Part shown: positions 42,668-56,554 of the stretch, one piece after another
Layout: each line of letters begins with the position of its first letter
Position numbering within the stretch: position 1 is the first letter of the stretch
Source: Gadus chalcogrammus
Lineage: Eukaryota > Chordata > Actinopteri > Gadiformes > Gadidae
Direction: 5' to 3'
DNA: 64,000 bases
Assembly: GCF_026213295.1 (NCBI RefSeq)
Contig: NC_079412.1
Coordinates: 5,114,383 to 5,178,382 of the forward strand
Program-made: the position numbers and the translations under genes
Notes under the pieces: generated by a model
What the model saw: the letters and a program-made list of their open reading frames with translations, nothing else
Database searches by the model: none
What the model was told of the DNA's origin: nothing

Positions 42668-45600
42668 TCATGTCTCTCCCTCATGGCCCGCCAGCGGGAT
42701 CACAAACACAGTGATGTCATCGCCGGAGCCCAACCTATCACTGGGTAACCGCCAGCCGCGCTCCTTCAGCACGCCTCGTGACCTCATCAGCAGGTCCTGG
42801 GCGGCCAGCGTATACCTGTGAGGGGGGGGGGGGGTTAACCAACACAGGTAGAACCTTTAGAAACCTTTATATTACCCTTATATTTAAGCAATAGATCACG
42901 CCAGGCTGTGGTATGTGCTCATTATACCACTGGCCCCGACGCGCAGCGGAGGGCCGGCGACCCCCTTCACAGTGGTATAATGAGCACATGCCACTGACTG
43001 AAGTGATCTATTGCTTTTATACAACGGTTACTGTTATGGCGAAACGAAAGTCATAGACACACTACATTTAAAAAGAAACCAAGAAAGTCAAAGTAGCCGT
43101 TTTATTAAAGACTACCAAAAAGTAGTCCCTCCTGGCTGCCGCTATGAATCGACGGTCGCTATGCAACACACTTTAGCGTCCCTCAGAGAGAAGGCTCCGA
43201 TAGAGCGGTTTGCCGGCAATTTATCCTATGGAGCAGTTCACTCGCAGATTTTAGGCTTCAGTGAACTGTGCTATTGCTTTTATACAACTGTTAAAATTAT
43301 GGCAAAATGACTCCACACACACACACTAGTAAAAATACGGTTGTATTCTTTGACACTTTCCACTTCAAGGCGCGGAGTGATACTTTCACAAAATGATTGG
43401 GCGTCATAGCAGTTATGTATACACTCATTATACAACAGTTAGAAACCAATCAGATCGTTGGATTCAGTTGTATAATATAGATTAGTACAGATGGGAAACG
43501 TAAGTCAACTGGAATTTGACCAAAGTTGTGTGAGAATGGCGTGTTGCGTATTACAATCGATATGCAACACACTAAAATGATATAATGTGTTCGTCTGCAT
43601 GGTGCCGTAATATCTCCAGACCAATCAGGGTGTACATCTTGCCTGTAAATCACGGGTGCGTGAGGTGCAACACTCAAGGGTGGAGCTGAGGGAGTGGACT
43701 TTTTTTTGGTTGTTTCAAAATCAGACTCTTCTGCTCTTTTCTGTTATCTCTCCTTACAACTATGGACTATCACCAACAGCAGCTTTAATGCTCAAACTGA
43801 TATAAACTGTCTCGTAACCTTTCTAAAGAGAAGTCCCTGCTGCAGCCTGCATGCGGGGAGGGAGTTGACCCAAACATGACCTGCTATGTTCCAGGAAACT
43901 CAGGAATTCTCCAAATTCTTTCTGTGGAATTAGCCCCATCTTGGAAACCCAGTTTTCTGAATCAGGTCCCATGGAAACTGTAAACTATTGCTAAAGGGTG
44001 CCCCCTAGTGGACATAACACAAGTGAAGACCAGTATCCTAGTCTGGCTGAACGGAAGTGGACAGCGTCTATTGCCTAGCGTCGGATTTCACCGCAACTCC
44101 TCCCTTTCCGGTTGCTGGCATTTCCAACCGGCACTATTTTGTATGGACACCGCTGCTGCTTCCCGGGCTTAGCCCCGCCCTAGACGATTGTGAGTGGTTT
44201 AAAGAAATAAAAACAGGCCCGCCCAGTTTCCCCACGGATAGACGGCTCGACGTAGCGTGGTTCCAGACCATTCTACTTGCTGTAGTTTGGTCTGGCTTTG
44301 CGAGACTACCAGTATCCTAACCAGGAGGACCATTGCAGAGATGATGACCTGTACCTCATGGGATCGGAGGGGTCACAGCCAGACAGAAAGGTGGATACAG
44401 CATCCGCCACTTCCTGGTCGGTGGTCACATCCCACAGTCCGTCTGTACCCATGACCAGGACATCATCTGGGCCGTGCTTATTCTCAGACAGATCGTACAC
44501 CTTCACCTGGAAATGCAATGCAGTCAGAGAAACACAGATTCCACCATTATTGTTAGAGGTTGACATTGTAAATGCTTCTTATTTTTGTGTCATTTGTGAT
44601 ATCGGTGCACTAAAGCCGACAATGTTTATCCAGGAGATGTTGGATCAGATGGAGACTGAAGGGTGAAGGAGACCAGAGCCTACAGCAGGGGGCAGCAGAG
44701 GGCCGGAACTATATTCATTACATATCAACAGGCGTGCTCAGAAACATTATTGTGCTTATGATTGCACCAATGCTTGTTTTCTCTCAACCTTTAATGTCAG
44801 CTGGTAGTAGTAGTAGTAGTAGTCAAATATAATATAACTAATAGCATTCCCAAGTATTGACTTTTAACACTTTTTTTCTAGGACTGGAAATCTCTTGGCA
44901 CCTCACGATTCGATTTGATTCAGATTCAGAGGTCAATGATTTTATTCTAAAACGACTTGATCCAAAAATGTTGCATAATTTGAAAATGACTAAAATGATC
45001 CGTCTCTGGTCGAACATAATGTCACAGCAGACGGACAAATGTAATAAAACAAATTAAAAAAAAAAGAAAATTATAAATTATAATTTTTCCAATTAAAATT
45101 ACGATTAACTTATCTGCATCGAGACAAATCGATTATTTTCCACCCCCTACTTTTTTATAATAACAATTTATTTTCTAATATCCAACTATGGTCTAACTAC
45201 AGTAACACTATAGCATCACTATAAAAAGCAGAACGTTATAAAATAATACAATTATTGCAATAATACAGATATTTCTGTTTCAATCAAACAAATGTAGCCT
45301 GCCATTGGACCGATATACAAAATGATTTTCATTGTATATCGGTGATTGGTTACCATCGTTGGCCATAAAAGATGTGTGGCCCTCACCTCCGGACAGCATG
45401 AGAGGAATGGCTTGATGTGGATGTTGGAGTTGTACACCTTGAGGTCGTGGTCCCCCAGGCCGCGAGTCACTCCAATAGTCGCCATGACGCGGGCCTACCG
45501 TAGAGAGTCAGAGGCGGGCAAAACCCCTTTGTAAGCTCACAAGCAATCAAGGCTGCATGCACAAAATAAATATGGTTACCACGTGGAAAGACAGACAGTC

Positions 45601-48600
45601 AGTAAGAAAAAAGACATTTCAGCAACATCGTGATGTTTTTATGCTAGGAGAGAGTGAATTTAAGTAATAATTATCATAACCAGTGAGACATGAAAACCCA
45701 TTTGAAGACTTTAATACAATTTCCTTTTACCTTTTTGCCCTCTCCGTAGATCAGGGGGAATTTCAGATCGTCTTCAACAATAGTCCTATAAGCCCTAGAA
45801 CCCAGACACCAAACAAATTTTTGGGATTAAAGCACTGTAAAAATCCAGCTGCATTTTGGGTACATTCACGACCATTGGTCGAGCCAGTATCATTCTTTAC
45901 AGTCCCGAGGGGCTTGAAAAGTCAACCATGCACATCATGTTCTCCTTCCCAGGAAATAATGTAGAGGAGTGATGGTTTGGAGCAGGTCATTACCAGCCCG
46001 TCATGGTGTGGTCTCTGAAGAGCATCTTCTTGCCTAGCTCACTGTGTTGGATCCTGCGAGGGAACTCCATGTGAGTGAACTCATTCCCCAGCAGCTCTGG
46101 CCTCAAGAAGCCCTAGAGGGACCAAGAACAGAAATATGCATTACTCAGAATGACATTCTAACAACAAAACCACACACAAAAAATGGGAGTCATTCTCCTC
46201 TTCTTCCTCTTATCCATTCTAATTCAAAAATATATTTACAAGAAACAAACTAAAATGTTTGCTTGTAGTTGCAGAAGTGGGTATAGGGGATTCCTTCTTG
46301 TCATCCCAGAACAATGTGGAATGTTCTGGTGAGGCACAGCATTGGCAAAAGATGACAGAACCAATTGTGTTTATCGGTAGTAATGAATGAATTGTTAAAG
46401 CAGGTGGAACACAGAGGGCATTAACCAATGGTGGATGTGGAACAACAAATCAACCCAAACTAAATAGAAACAAATAAAATAAATACCTCAATGAATATTG
46501 AAATTACGAGTTAATAAATGGTATTTGTTTGTTTGAGTATGTTAAAGCTAAAAATAAAATAACTGCCGGATCATCACCAAATTAAGGAATTCAAAATCAA
46601 GCTCAAAACATTCCAGACAATGTTTGCAAACCTCAGCTCCTTAAAAGTCCTCTATTGGACAACATCAACAGTAATACTTCAAACCAAGAGAGAGAATGTA
46701 GAAACTATATCCAATTGCATATCTAGTTACAAAACTCCTCTGGCATATCCACTCCACTGTTTGGGCTGCAGTACTTTAACCCTCTCCACCCCTCTATGAC
46801 TCAGAAAGAGAGTTTACATAACTGCACATCCCACTAGCATTTATTGGAAGTGGTTCAATGTTTTCCTTACGAGAATTCTAAAGGATTGGAAGGATAAAGA
46901 TGGATGACATGGATCTCAAATAAATACACAGAATGAGCATTTTTTTTACCTATTTAATGTTAAACTCCAATGACCTAAATCTCCTCTAAAACAGAAAGTT
47001 GTTTTGATCGGCTTGCAAGCAGAGGGGCGTAACATTTCTGTCACCAATCAAATTATGAAAGATTCAACCACATCCCTTGTTCATTAGCATATTGTACTAA
47101 AAAATACCTTATATTATGGAAGATACCCCCTTTCAGGTGGTCTTAACACTTAAGCACATGCCTTTATATTCAGAATATGTTCATCAAACAACATAAAAAA
47201 AAAAGATGAATGCTTCCCCTAAAAGGTGGTCATGCATTTTACATGTAACAAGGGGAAAACGTAATAGCATGAAATGGAACTAAATATAATTTTCTTGCAA
47301 CCGGAAAAAAATTATCCTTTCTTTTAAATATAGGACAGTGCAGATGTTCAACATAGAATGTTTAAGATAATACCAGATACTGTAGCCGCTGCCTCTCTGA
47401 TTCAGGAGTGAATTCATTAGACATTGGAATAACCTCATCGTTTCGTATAATTATGGCCCTGGAATATGAGAGAGAAACAGAGACAGACGAAGAGAAAGAG
47501 AGGTAGACCAATAGAGAAAGAAAGACAAGACAGACAGAGCACAACAGTGGGGTCACATAGACAGGAGGACGACAGCCAGTGGGTATTACAATCGCCAAAC
47601 AAGGACGTTCAAAACATTTCATGGACACTGCAGTGCACTAAACAGATCCCAGATGGCGCCAGATACTGTCATCTGACATCATCACGTTGGGTTGGCAATG
47701 TTATGAACATTTTTATTTTTATGTTTTCAGAACACTACGTCACAAGAGAAATACGAGAGAAGCTAATAAAGGGATGAATATATAGCATGAACCTTAAAGC
47801 AATAATGTTTTATGCTAAACCTTATTTTATGCATCAACATTTGCAATCAGAGCAACATCGCGAGGAGAACTTCCTGTTGCCTTACCTGCTATCTCCAGCA
47901 TTTGCCACATAAAGTTTCCCCAACATTTGGACAGCAGCTAAGGCACAACATCCACCAGAGATTGTGTAGGATGCCTTCTCCTTTTCAATAAGCTCATCCT
48001 GGAACCAAGAGAAAAAGAGAATCAAAAGAGAAGCATGCAGCCGCTTGCTGCTGAATAAATATCATGTTTTCAAACTCAAAAATAATAGTTTGAATATTCA
48101 TGATTATGATTTTCCCATAATCGAGCAGCCCTAGTCCTGAGGTGTGTCCCCTAGTCCTGAGGTGTGTCCCCTAGTCCTGAGGTGTGTCCCCTAGTCCTGA
48201 GGTGTGTCCCCTAGTCCTGAGGTGTGTCCCCTAGTTCTGAGGTGTGTCCCCTAGTTCTGAGGTGTGTCCCCTAGTTCTGAGTTTCATCTTAAGTGAATCA
48301 GCCAACAAGAAGAGAAGTGGAAGTTATCAAAGCAGAAATGACCTCATCAAGAGGGCACACGCAACACTATAGTCACATTTTACACTTCCTCTTATCTAAT
48401 CATTTTCACATATTGTCGATATGATATGATCGAAAGTGGTGTGAAATGGTAGGCTGCTTTGTTTCACGTTTGTATATCTCTGCAGTCCTAGTTCTGGTAT
48501 CCCATTTTGAATGAAGAATACAGACTAGCGCCACCTGCTGGTAGGGAGAGTCATTTCCTCTTATCCTAACAAATCACTCCTCTCCACTGGCATCACACTA

Positions 48601-51600
48601 TAATTGCTTTGACAGTCAGCAGCAGGTCAAAGGTCAACTTGGTTAATCTTTCCGCAGTGCGCTACCAGATGTGTTTTGGGCGCTGTGCAACTCCAGACCT
48701 CATAGGAACAGATTCAATCAACCTATGAAGCTTTGACCCTGTGTGTGTGCGTGCGTGCGTGCGTGCGTGCGTGCAGTGCATGCCTGTGTGCACTTGGGTC
48801 ATTAAAGGACAGGGCATGGGCATGACGTCATTGTTTTTTACCTGACCAGACTTTAAAGTACACATTTTGCACACAAACGCCCACTATGTACATAGTCACA
48901 CCTGCTTCACACTGGCTGAACGTAGAAAGCTCCTAGTATGTTCAGAACTTCAAAAAGTAAGTATTGTGAGTACCAAAGCAACAGCAGGCCTTGTTCTGTC
49001 ATGTTTGCTGGAAGCCTGCATGGACCACAGTGGCTGCATGGCTGCTTCCACCCACACAGTGTTAGGGTGAGAGAGTGAGGTTGGCTTGGGACGTACGTAC
49101 GTCTGCTCTTACTCACCATCTGTCGGAAGGCGTTCTCCAGCACGCCCATGACCAGGCTCTCCATGCTCACCACCTTCTCCATGTGGTAGCGGATGGTGGG
49201 GTCGCTGATGGCGTCGGGCTCCTCTGCTGCCGCGCCTTCCCCCTGCTGCTGGGCTGCGGCGGCGGCGGCAGCGGCGGCGGCGCCCTTCTTGCTCTCCGTG
49301 GCCTGGTAGGGGCTGCCGTTCTTGGCCAGGCAGATGGGCGGAGGGCTGGCCGGGTTCTCCAGCAGGTGGGCCACCTCGCCCAGGCGGTCTCGGATCAGCC
49401 GGTGCAGTAGCTTGGAGGCGGCGATGGCGGCGCCCGAGCCGGCGTGGCCGTCGTACACGCCCCAGAAGTGGAGCGGGATGCCCGTGGCGTCCTGGGGCCG
49501 GGGAGACGTGGTCCATGGTTAAGAAGGTTATGACGCAGGATGAATGCACATGCATATAGTGCTGCATAGGTGTCATATATATTTGTTATCACAGCTTCCC
49601 TGCCATCAATAGTATCATCGGAATGGTCTGAAACTATTTCCGATCTTCCAGTGTCCAAGTCATCTCTAGGTCTCCCTTGCGCAAAACATAAATGATCTCA
49701 ATGAGACCAACCTGGTTAAACAAAGATTAGTTTAAAATATATTATTAATATTAAATACAGTTCTAGTTCTAAGTTATAGTGGTATTCAATATTTCCCGGC
49801 ATAATTAACTTATTCATGTTTATAAACAGGGCAAATGTTATTGAAGCAATTAACAAAATGTAATTCTTGTGGATACCTGCACTGTTAATAAGGTTTACAT
49901 AACCCAGGGCAGTGAGATGTCCAACTCGACTTATCCAAAACGAGGTTACGCAATGCAACAAATAAAAGCGCCTCACCAAACTTGTTTAAGCTACAAGCTG
50001 GCCTTAGATCAAGTGATTTACACAGGAAATCTGTGTGCACGCGTGTGTGCGTGCGTTGTATGTAAAACTGCCTATGTTATTAGTTTAAGGGCAAGTAGAC
50101 GCAGATTGAGTGTATACGTGTGTGGGGGATTGTAGTTGCTCAAAAGACAATCCTGATATTGATCAGGATTGTCTTATTTATGGATGTTGATGAGAGCTGC
50201 TTTCAATCCTCAGACGATAAAAAGGCCAAAGTGGACGAAAGAAGTCAAATCAATCACAGTCCCAATGAAGACATCCTCATGTCAGGAAGAAGGATGCAGT
50301 TCAGGGAATCCTGGAGCTTTCCACTTTCCACGTTGGGGAAACTCAGAGGGAATACTAAATTACATGAGGTACGAACGATTCATCATTGTTATCCTTGACT
50401 TGGGTCTCAGCCGTAGGGACATAGTACAGGCTAGACAATAATGTATTTTTGTGGATGATTAACAAACAATAATACATGACAAATTTGATAGCTGGAATTT
50501 CAATTTATACTGGGCAAATAATCGAATGTTGTTCCCTAACCCTGATGGTATAAATCAGGTAAAAATCGAAACTTCAACAAATTCCGTAGCGCCTGTTCGG
50601 GGCACCCGGCTCTCCAACCGAGTTGGAGAAGGAGAAAATCTGGGGGGAGATGGCATGGGCCTTAAAACGAAAAACACAAAGAGGTTTCCGGCTTTACCAT
50701 AAGGGACGCTACGCTGTAACCCATTCAAGAGTGGCTTAGGCTTCCAGAAAGGGATTTAAATAACATGTATTTATACAGTGGCCAATCTACACTGCGTTGA
50801 TTTGTAGAGGTTCTGGGTCCAGATAGGAGGTTTTAGCTTGCCTTCCTACTGGGAAACGTGTGATAATTCTGTCTGAGTTTGTGTTTACTGTAAGCCAACT
50901 CTGCACTTACAAATCTCTGCCTCCAGCAACATGACTGATCTAAACTAATGTGAAGTGAAAGAAAGTGAACCAAATAAAGAGAGTTGGACTTCTATCAGAT
51001 AGATTATTAATCTTACATCAGATTTGTGGCACGCGGTGAAAATAAAACACATGGTCCAGGTTCATGTAAACAAACAATGTCCATTCTAAGATTGATAGTA
51101 ATTGGCATGGTACCTTATGCTTAGGGCCTTATCTCCTCCTAAGCGTGGTTATCTGCTGTATGCCTTATCTCAAGGTCCTATACTGCAACGCAGAACAGAG
51201 AGCAGAGCCCTGGAAAGAAACCAAACACTAAAAGGTGCAGGGTTATGTCTTGCTTCCTGTTTTGCTACTGAAATATTCAACCACGAGTGGATGAATGTTT
51301 TTAGAATAGTATTTACGATTTTTAAAGTAAACTAGTGAATATTGGTAATGATTGGTTGAAATAAATATGAAGCAAAGAAAAAAACAGGCTTGTTCACCTC
51401 TCATATGAGATCGTCTGCTAGTTAAGATTTAAGATGAATAATCTTGAGTCTGATTTTTGAGATTACTGGATGCCTAACATTAACCATGAGCAGTAGAGTG
51501 TTAGCTGCCCAAAGTGCTAGATCACACACGCTTCCACATTGAATGTTTTTCTCTTTTGCTTTTACTGACCACACTATAGCTAGGTTAATAACTAAATACC

Positions 51601-52861
51601 ATCAGCCTCTTAAAGGGTTCATTCACTCTTTCCTAATATAAGGGAGTACTGCTTCCTATTCATGGTCAAAACTCTCTACAAATTTCTTTCACAGAAACGG
51701 GGAGCTGATGTTGCATATGAAGCAGTGCTCTATAAACAAACAGCTGAGCCCGGTGGCTCCTACTTTACACTGAGGCCCTGCCCACGGCTCTCTGAGGCAA
51801 GGGGAACCACAGGAGGTGTGTCGGCCCCCCCATTGGGCCCTCACCCCGGTGTCCTCCTGGAGAGGGGAGCTGCGGTGCTTCCCCGACGGCTTCTTGACGA
51901 ACAGCTTCTCGCAGGAGGCCTGGTCCTCGTTCAGCATGCTCTTGCCCGCATTGATCACCCTGGAGCACAAGTAGAGAATGGAGGGGGGGAGGAGAGGGCA
52001 GAAGGGAGTTAGACTGTGAACCTTGTTTGTTCACACCGCACTCCGCTTACTTCATTCTGTGGAACCAATACAACAAAATGAAGAAAGGGAGAAGAAGAGG
52101 GTAATAGAGAGAAATAAGAAAGATGGAGGGAGCTAGAGAGAGCTAGACTGCAGGAGAGACAGGCAGGCTATCCGCAGACGGCTCAAGACAAAGGGTGAAA
52201 GCGCGGGCAGGAAGCAGTCATACAACATTAGGGAATTGATTGAAGAGATGCAGTGGTTTTTGTTATGAGCCACGGCCCATGGAAGATAATGGCCGTACAG
52301 TAATGCATCGCTCTAGGTGCTCTGCTGATGGCGCGGTATTCACTCTAATACCAAAACGCTGATCTCCAGTGTTGCAAATCTAGACCTGGCAGGAAGCCAC
52401 TCTTCCAATTCCTCTTTCAAAGGTAACCTCGCCCAAATGGTGGAATTCACGTATTAGGTTAACGTAATTATACCTGGGTGGTAAAGGTATGATTCTGATG
52501 TTATGATTTAATAGTGAACTGAATTCTACACTGCAGATGTTTGTGTTATATGCATTTTGTGATTATTTTACTGAACGGCACCTTGGCCAACTCTAGTAAA
52601 TAATGCTTTCGACTTACATCAAGTGGAAAGTTTCAAAAAGGAAACAAAGCATATTTCCACATCCTGATATGAAGCACCCCTTGCACAATGACTGTGTCCT
52701 GAACCATGCTAAGTATCATAGGGCTTAAAAGACCCAGGCTAAGAGAAGCAGGAGGTTTTCAACTTTGAAATGACAATGGGATAGGCAAAATGTAGACTAA
52801 TTATTTGGCTCTTCCTAGCCTAGGACTTGTTGTTTGTCCTAAAGGCAACTTGTACTTAAAT

Positions 52862-52927
<66 letters not shown>

Positions 52928-55900
52928 TCTGCAGAAATGTACACCAGTGCATCTTGTATGCTAGAAGTTGACGTAGCAACCAACGAAACTGTAAGGGTGC
53001 GTGCATCCAAACTATTATTACAATGCAACCAAGTAACTTTTTTTTAATGAGTAACAGCTGGTTCAAGCCCTGCTGTGACTGCTGGCATAGTGCGTAAGTC
53101 ACATGACCTATAATGAGAGTAATGCTGGGCGTGAGGCAGAAGGGGATTCCTTTAGCAGCAGTTTAGCCCTTACTTGAATGTGACTTATTTTGGGATTCAT
53201 TCAGGAAGGAACATACGACAAAAAATGCTGATTAGATTCCACCACTAGTCATATGTGTTTAGTGTACTATGCCTCAAGAGTGGCATTGACAGTTTCAGAA
53301 AATAGCCCTAATAAAAACAGCCCAAACCTTTAGGGATGAATTATGACAAATCTATATGTGTAAGAAAGATGTGTAGTTACGAAATTGGTGCAATGAAATC
53401 CTTTGAATTGACACATAAAATTCACTTGAATTCTTATGATTTTCTAACATTGAGTACATACTGTAACCAATCTTTTTTTTTTTACGATGCATGGCAAACT
53501 TGGAGATAATTATTAAGTCAAAATTCTATTTAGAAAAGAGATGCCCTACATGCAAGCCATTGCTAATGTATCAGCATGCTACTTGGTTGTAGTTTGTAGC
53601 TTGAAATTGATTCATGAAGTTCATGAGTCGTTTTGACCCATATGTGGAGGTTTAGCACCTTCCATTGCAGCCAATTAATGTGAAACTGCATTAATGGAAT
53701 GGATAGTTTATCAAATTGAATCTGAAAAAGGAACATCAATTTCCAGGTTGCTGCTAGGTAAATAAATAGATAACTAACAAATCAAGTGGAGGACTGCAGA
53801 TGGAAAAAATACTGACAGGCCTTACGCATAAACCTTCATACGCTGCATCATGGCAAACACAAGGGCTTTTTATTTGGTCAAATTACATATTATAGAATCC
53901 TGACATGATTAAAGTGCCCTTCATCCACCACTGCAGCATCAGTGAGACAACAATCACCCAATGTCCGCGCACCCGAAGGACCTTAAATACAAAGTGAGGT
54001 CTGGGAAATATTTTGGCGTGTCAGACCCGTCTCTCGTCATATGTGCTTTAAAGCCCTAAATAAAGGAGGTTACTATTTCTTAAAAGCCTAAGGGCCACTT
54101 ACCGTAAGCACACTCAAATATGAAAGCTGACATAATGCTGTGCAGCTGCATTCTAATATCGATGGGAGCATTGTCTTTTTCATCGTTTTACTACAGCGCA
54201 TTGACAAAATGGCAGACTTTTGTAAACTCTGCCTTATTATGTTAGAGAGGGTAAATTCATTGACACACAAAAAATCGAATAGGAGCAAACTCGGGACTTG
54301 TTTCCCTCTTGTTTCCACCTCCAAAGGTATCTGGGGTTTCAAAGAAAGAGGGGGTGAAGCTCAGTGGGACTAACCTGGAACTCACTTTAAAACTGGTATG
54401 AATCACATGTTGTCAGATGTACTGATGTGTCCATCTTCAGTGTGCTGCATGGTTGAACTTTGGTTGAAATTTGGAGGAACATATATTTCAGGAGATGGGC
54501 CTGCCTCCCTTGTATATTGGTTACAATTATCAAGACAAAAATGTAATTGCATGTGCAAAGGGACATGAAAATTAGGGTTGAACGGAAGGGTTGGAACATA
54601 GATATAGCTAAAACGCTGTAAAACGGTACAAGGAAGTGCTTGCTGCTGCTAGGGAATGAGGGATAGAGTGTATCCCTGGCCAAGAGTATGTGGAGCCAGG
54701 CCAACAGACTCCAGCTGGACAGCTTCCACCGACTGGTGTCAGGCCATCATGGTGCCTACCTAGTATAGCCAAGACATACACGGCAGAGGAGAAGGAGAGG
54801 TATAGGCATGTTCCGGCACAGAACAGGCCTTTAGAAACAATAAAGTGGAATATCACATCTCTAGGGGTGCATCAAGTGTTGTTTTTCTTTGTTATTGATC
54901 AATAAATGACTAAGTCCAGCATATGTTCATTGGACCACAGGTATCATGGCCCAAAGCCTTAAATTTGCTTGCTTTGAGACATTTACCTTTATTCCTAAAA
55001 AGCTATAATCCCAGACAAATATATACATTTCTGAAGATCTGTTAAGCATCTGCTAATCATCTCCTACCGATAAACTGAATGTTCACGCATCCTCATTTCA
55101 ATCCACCATCCCTCTCGATATCTCCTGAAAACCTCCCCTTGATAGAGGCCCTGGAACCCCCGTCACGGGGAAGAGTTATTCTGCCTTTTGTTGCTCCTGC
55201 TTCAGGGCTTGGTCCAGGGGCCGTGGGCCGTGGGCCGTGGAGATTAAACAGGACTAGCTCGGTCTTATTGTAGCTTGATAAAAAACACCAACCTCTGTTC
55301 AATGTGGAATTAACAGAGCTGCACATTCGGGTCCATTCAATCTATTGCTCTACCTTGTTGGACTGTGTTGCTTTCACCCTAATAAGCATACAGACGCAGG
55401 ATTATAGCATAGAATATCATTTAGCATCTTTAATGCATGGAGCTTTCTTATGCAGTTTGCTAAATTAAAAGGGACATATTGTCATGTTATTGTGGAGTTA
55501 TTGTGTTGCTCATACTGCCTATGTTGTAAAAGTAATAGATAGTCTGCAGCTGCTAAATAATACAAGTAAGGACAGAATCGGGATTTTAAATCCCTTGGTT
55601 ATTTTGGTATATTGACAGAATACTCAATACCAGGAAATGTAGGCATATAGAGGCATTGCAGAAATATGTTTCAGGAAGTAGGACATTAATATCTGGATCA
55701 CTGGATCAGTATCATTCCGTCACGTGTGGAGATACTTAAACATATACCGTGGAGCATAATCACAAGGCAGCCACACGTACACCGCCACCGACTTGGGGGA
55801 TGGCTGTGAAGGCATTCTATGCACTAGAAGAGGGCCAGACTCGCCATCACCTGGGCTGCTGCAGTGAGGAACTGCTGAGGCTGCGGTCACACTAAACATG

Positions 55901-56282
55901 TGATGATGGTTTCAAGACGGGGAATTCCAACGCCGGACAATTTCCATGTATCTTTTGCTGAACTTGCACCCAATAAAAACACGTTCCTCTGCGCTCAGCA
56001 ATGAAATATATACAAAATGCTCATCACTCACTCTGCGTATCCCGTGCGCCACGGCAGCCTGCTGTCCCTCCTCAGCATCAGCACCGGGCGCGAGGCGTGC
56101 TCGGTGGAGTACTGGAGCAGCTCCGGGGTAAGGTCCAAGAAGTCCGGTCGACCGTAAGGGAACCGCGGGGGTAAGCCCTCCGATGAGCCGCTGTTCTGGC
56201 CGGTACCGGAGGGGTGGTGGTGGCCGTGAGGGATCATTCCTCCCACCAGGGTAGACATCGCATTTTTAACTTTGCTGATCAT
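42668..56282 (-). CDS. ppm1j: PP2C-family protein phosphatase 1J (PPM1H/J/M group)
   Basis: Ten coding exons: 56282-56032, 51959-51845, 49491-49117, 47998-47886, 47458-47374, 46112-45994, 45794-45731, 45494-45387, 44506-44355 and 42815-42668. They total 1530 bases (509 residues plus stop) with consistent phases. PP2C metal-binding and core motifs are intact: YDGHAGSGAA, LYVANAGDSR, MATIGVTRGLGDHD, GTDGLWDV and LGSGDDITVFVIP. GYAEVINAGKS and NEDQASCE place it in the PPM1H/J/M group of Mg/Mn-dependent Ser/Thr phosphatases. Exon 3 has an alanine run of ten residues followed by QQQ. Order next to rhoc and capza1 favours ppm1j; the N-terminal FPYGRPDFLDL resembles PPM1H, so a ppm1h-like paralogue is the alternative. 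Confidence 0.93.
42870..43700. mobile_element. Unclassified inverted-repeat element(s) in ppm1j intron 9
   Basis: GTGGTATGTGCTCATTATAC at about 42909 is inverted at about 42973 (GTGGTATAATGAGCACATGC). GCTTTTATACAAC and ATTATACAACAGTTAG motifs recur at about 43011, 43275 and 43428. It is non-coding, and its limits and family are unclear. Confidence 0.5.
44039..44308. mobile_element. Short DNA transposon with CCAGTATCC duplication in ppm1j intron 9
   Basis: CCAGTATCC occurs at 44030-44038 and 44309-44317. The ends are TAGTCTGGCTG and, complemented, TAGTCTCGCAAAGCCAGACC. It lies 46 bases from the donor of ppm1j exon 9 (44355). Probably a hAT-like MITE (8- or 9-base duplication). Confidence 0.7.
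44879..45150. mobile_element. hAT-like MITE in ppm1j intron 8
   Basis: Left end TAGGACTGGAAATCTC and complemented right end TAGGGGGTGGAAAATAATCG are imperfect inverses, with ATTCGATTT / AAATCGATTA subterminal motifs. The flanks are T-rich, so the duplication cannot be read clearly. Confidence 0.5.
46113..47373 (-). other. ppm1j intron 5
   Basis: A/T-rich intron without a recognised element. Confidence 0.5.
47459..47885 (-). other. ppm1j intron 4
   Basis: A purine-rich (GAGA) patch at 47465-47535 and otherwise plain sequence. Confidence 0.5.
48085..48279. repeat. hAT end fused to a 20-base minisatellite in ppm1j intron 3
   Basis: The sequence TTATGATTTTCCCATAATCG then AGCAGCCCTAG is a typical hAT right end. 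It runs directly into eight copies of CCCTAGTCCTGAGGTGTGTC (from about 48126), the last three with TTCTGAG. No left hAT end was found. Confidence 0.8.
49240..49290 (-). repeat. Polyalanine/polyglutamine coding repeat in ppm1j exon 3
   Basis: GCC/GCG codons give ten alanines, followed by CAG codons giving three glutamines, in a loop between the N-terminal catalytic segment and the VVSMESLVMG helix. The family is variable in this loop. Confidence 0.85.
49492..51844 (-). other. ppm1j intron 2
   Basis: No gene or complete transposon recognised. A short palindrome (AAGACAATCCTGAT arms) is at 50144-50175. Confidence 0.5.
51960..56031 (-). other. ppm1j intron 1
   Basis: A 4.1-kb intron with a CA microsatellite at 52863-52925. 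The remaining sequence shows no recognisable element; scattered open frames up to 105 codons look random. Confidence 0.5.
52863..52925. repeat. CA microsatellite
   Basis: About 31 CA dinucleotides without interruption. Confidence 0.97.
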
Positions 56283-56554
56283 TTTGTTTGGAATGATAGG
56301 TGAACCGTGTGAGCAAATTAAAGAGGATCAATGTGACGATGGCCGAACAGAAAATGAAGATGCAACGTCGACGATTATTTCAGGAAACGGTTCTCCGAGC
56401 CCCATGTGACGCGTGATGGACGCAGTGTTCCTCATTCAGAAGACCAGCTGCAGCCTGCAGCGTGTCGGTCGGAGCGTAAGACCCAGCTCTGCTGGGAAGA
56501 AGGCTTCACTCACTTCTGCATTTTATGCCCTTTACGTCCGGACAAGCATTGAAA

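Noticed and set aside
49075..49576. Long plus-strand and frame-shifted minus frames over ppm1j exon 3
   Set aside because: They are shadows of the GC-rich coding exon in other frames.
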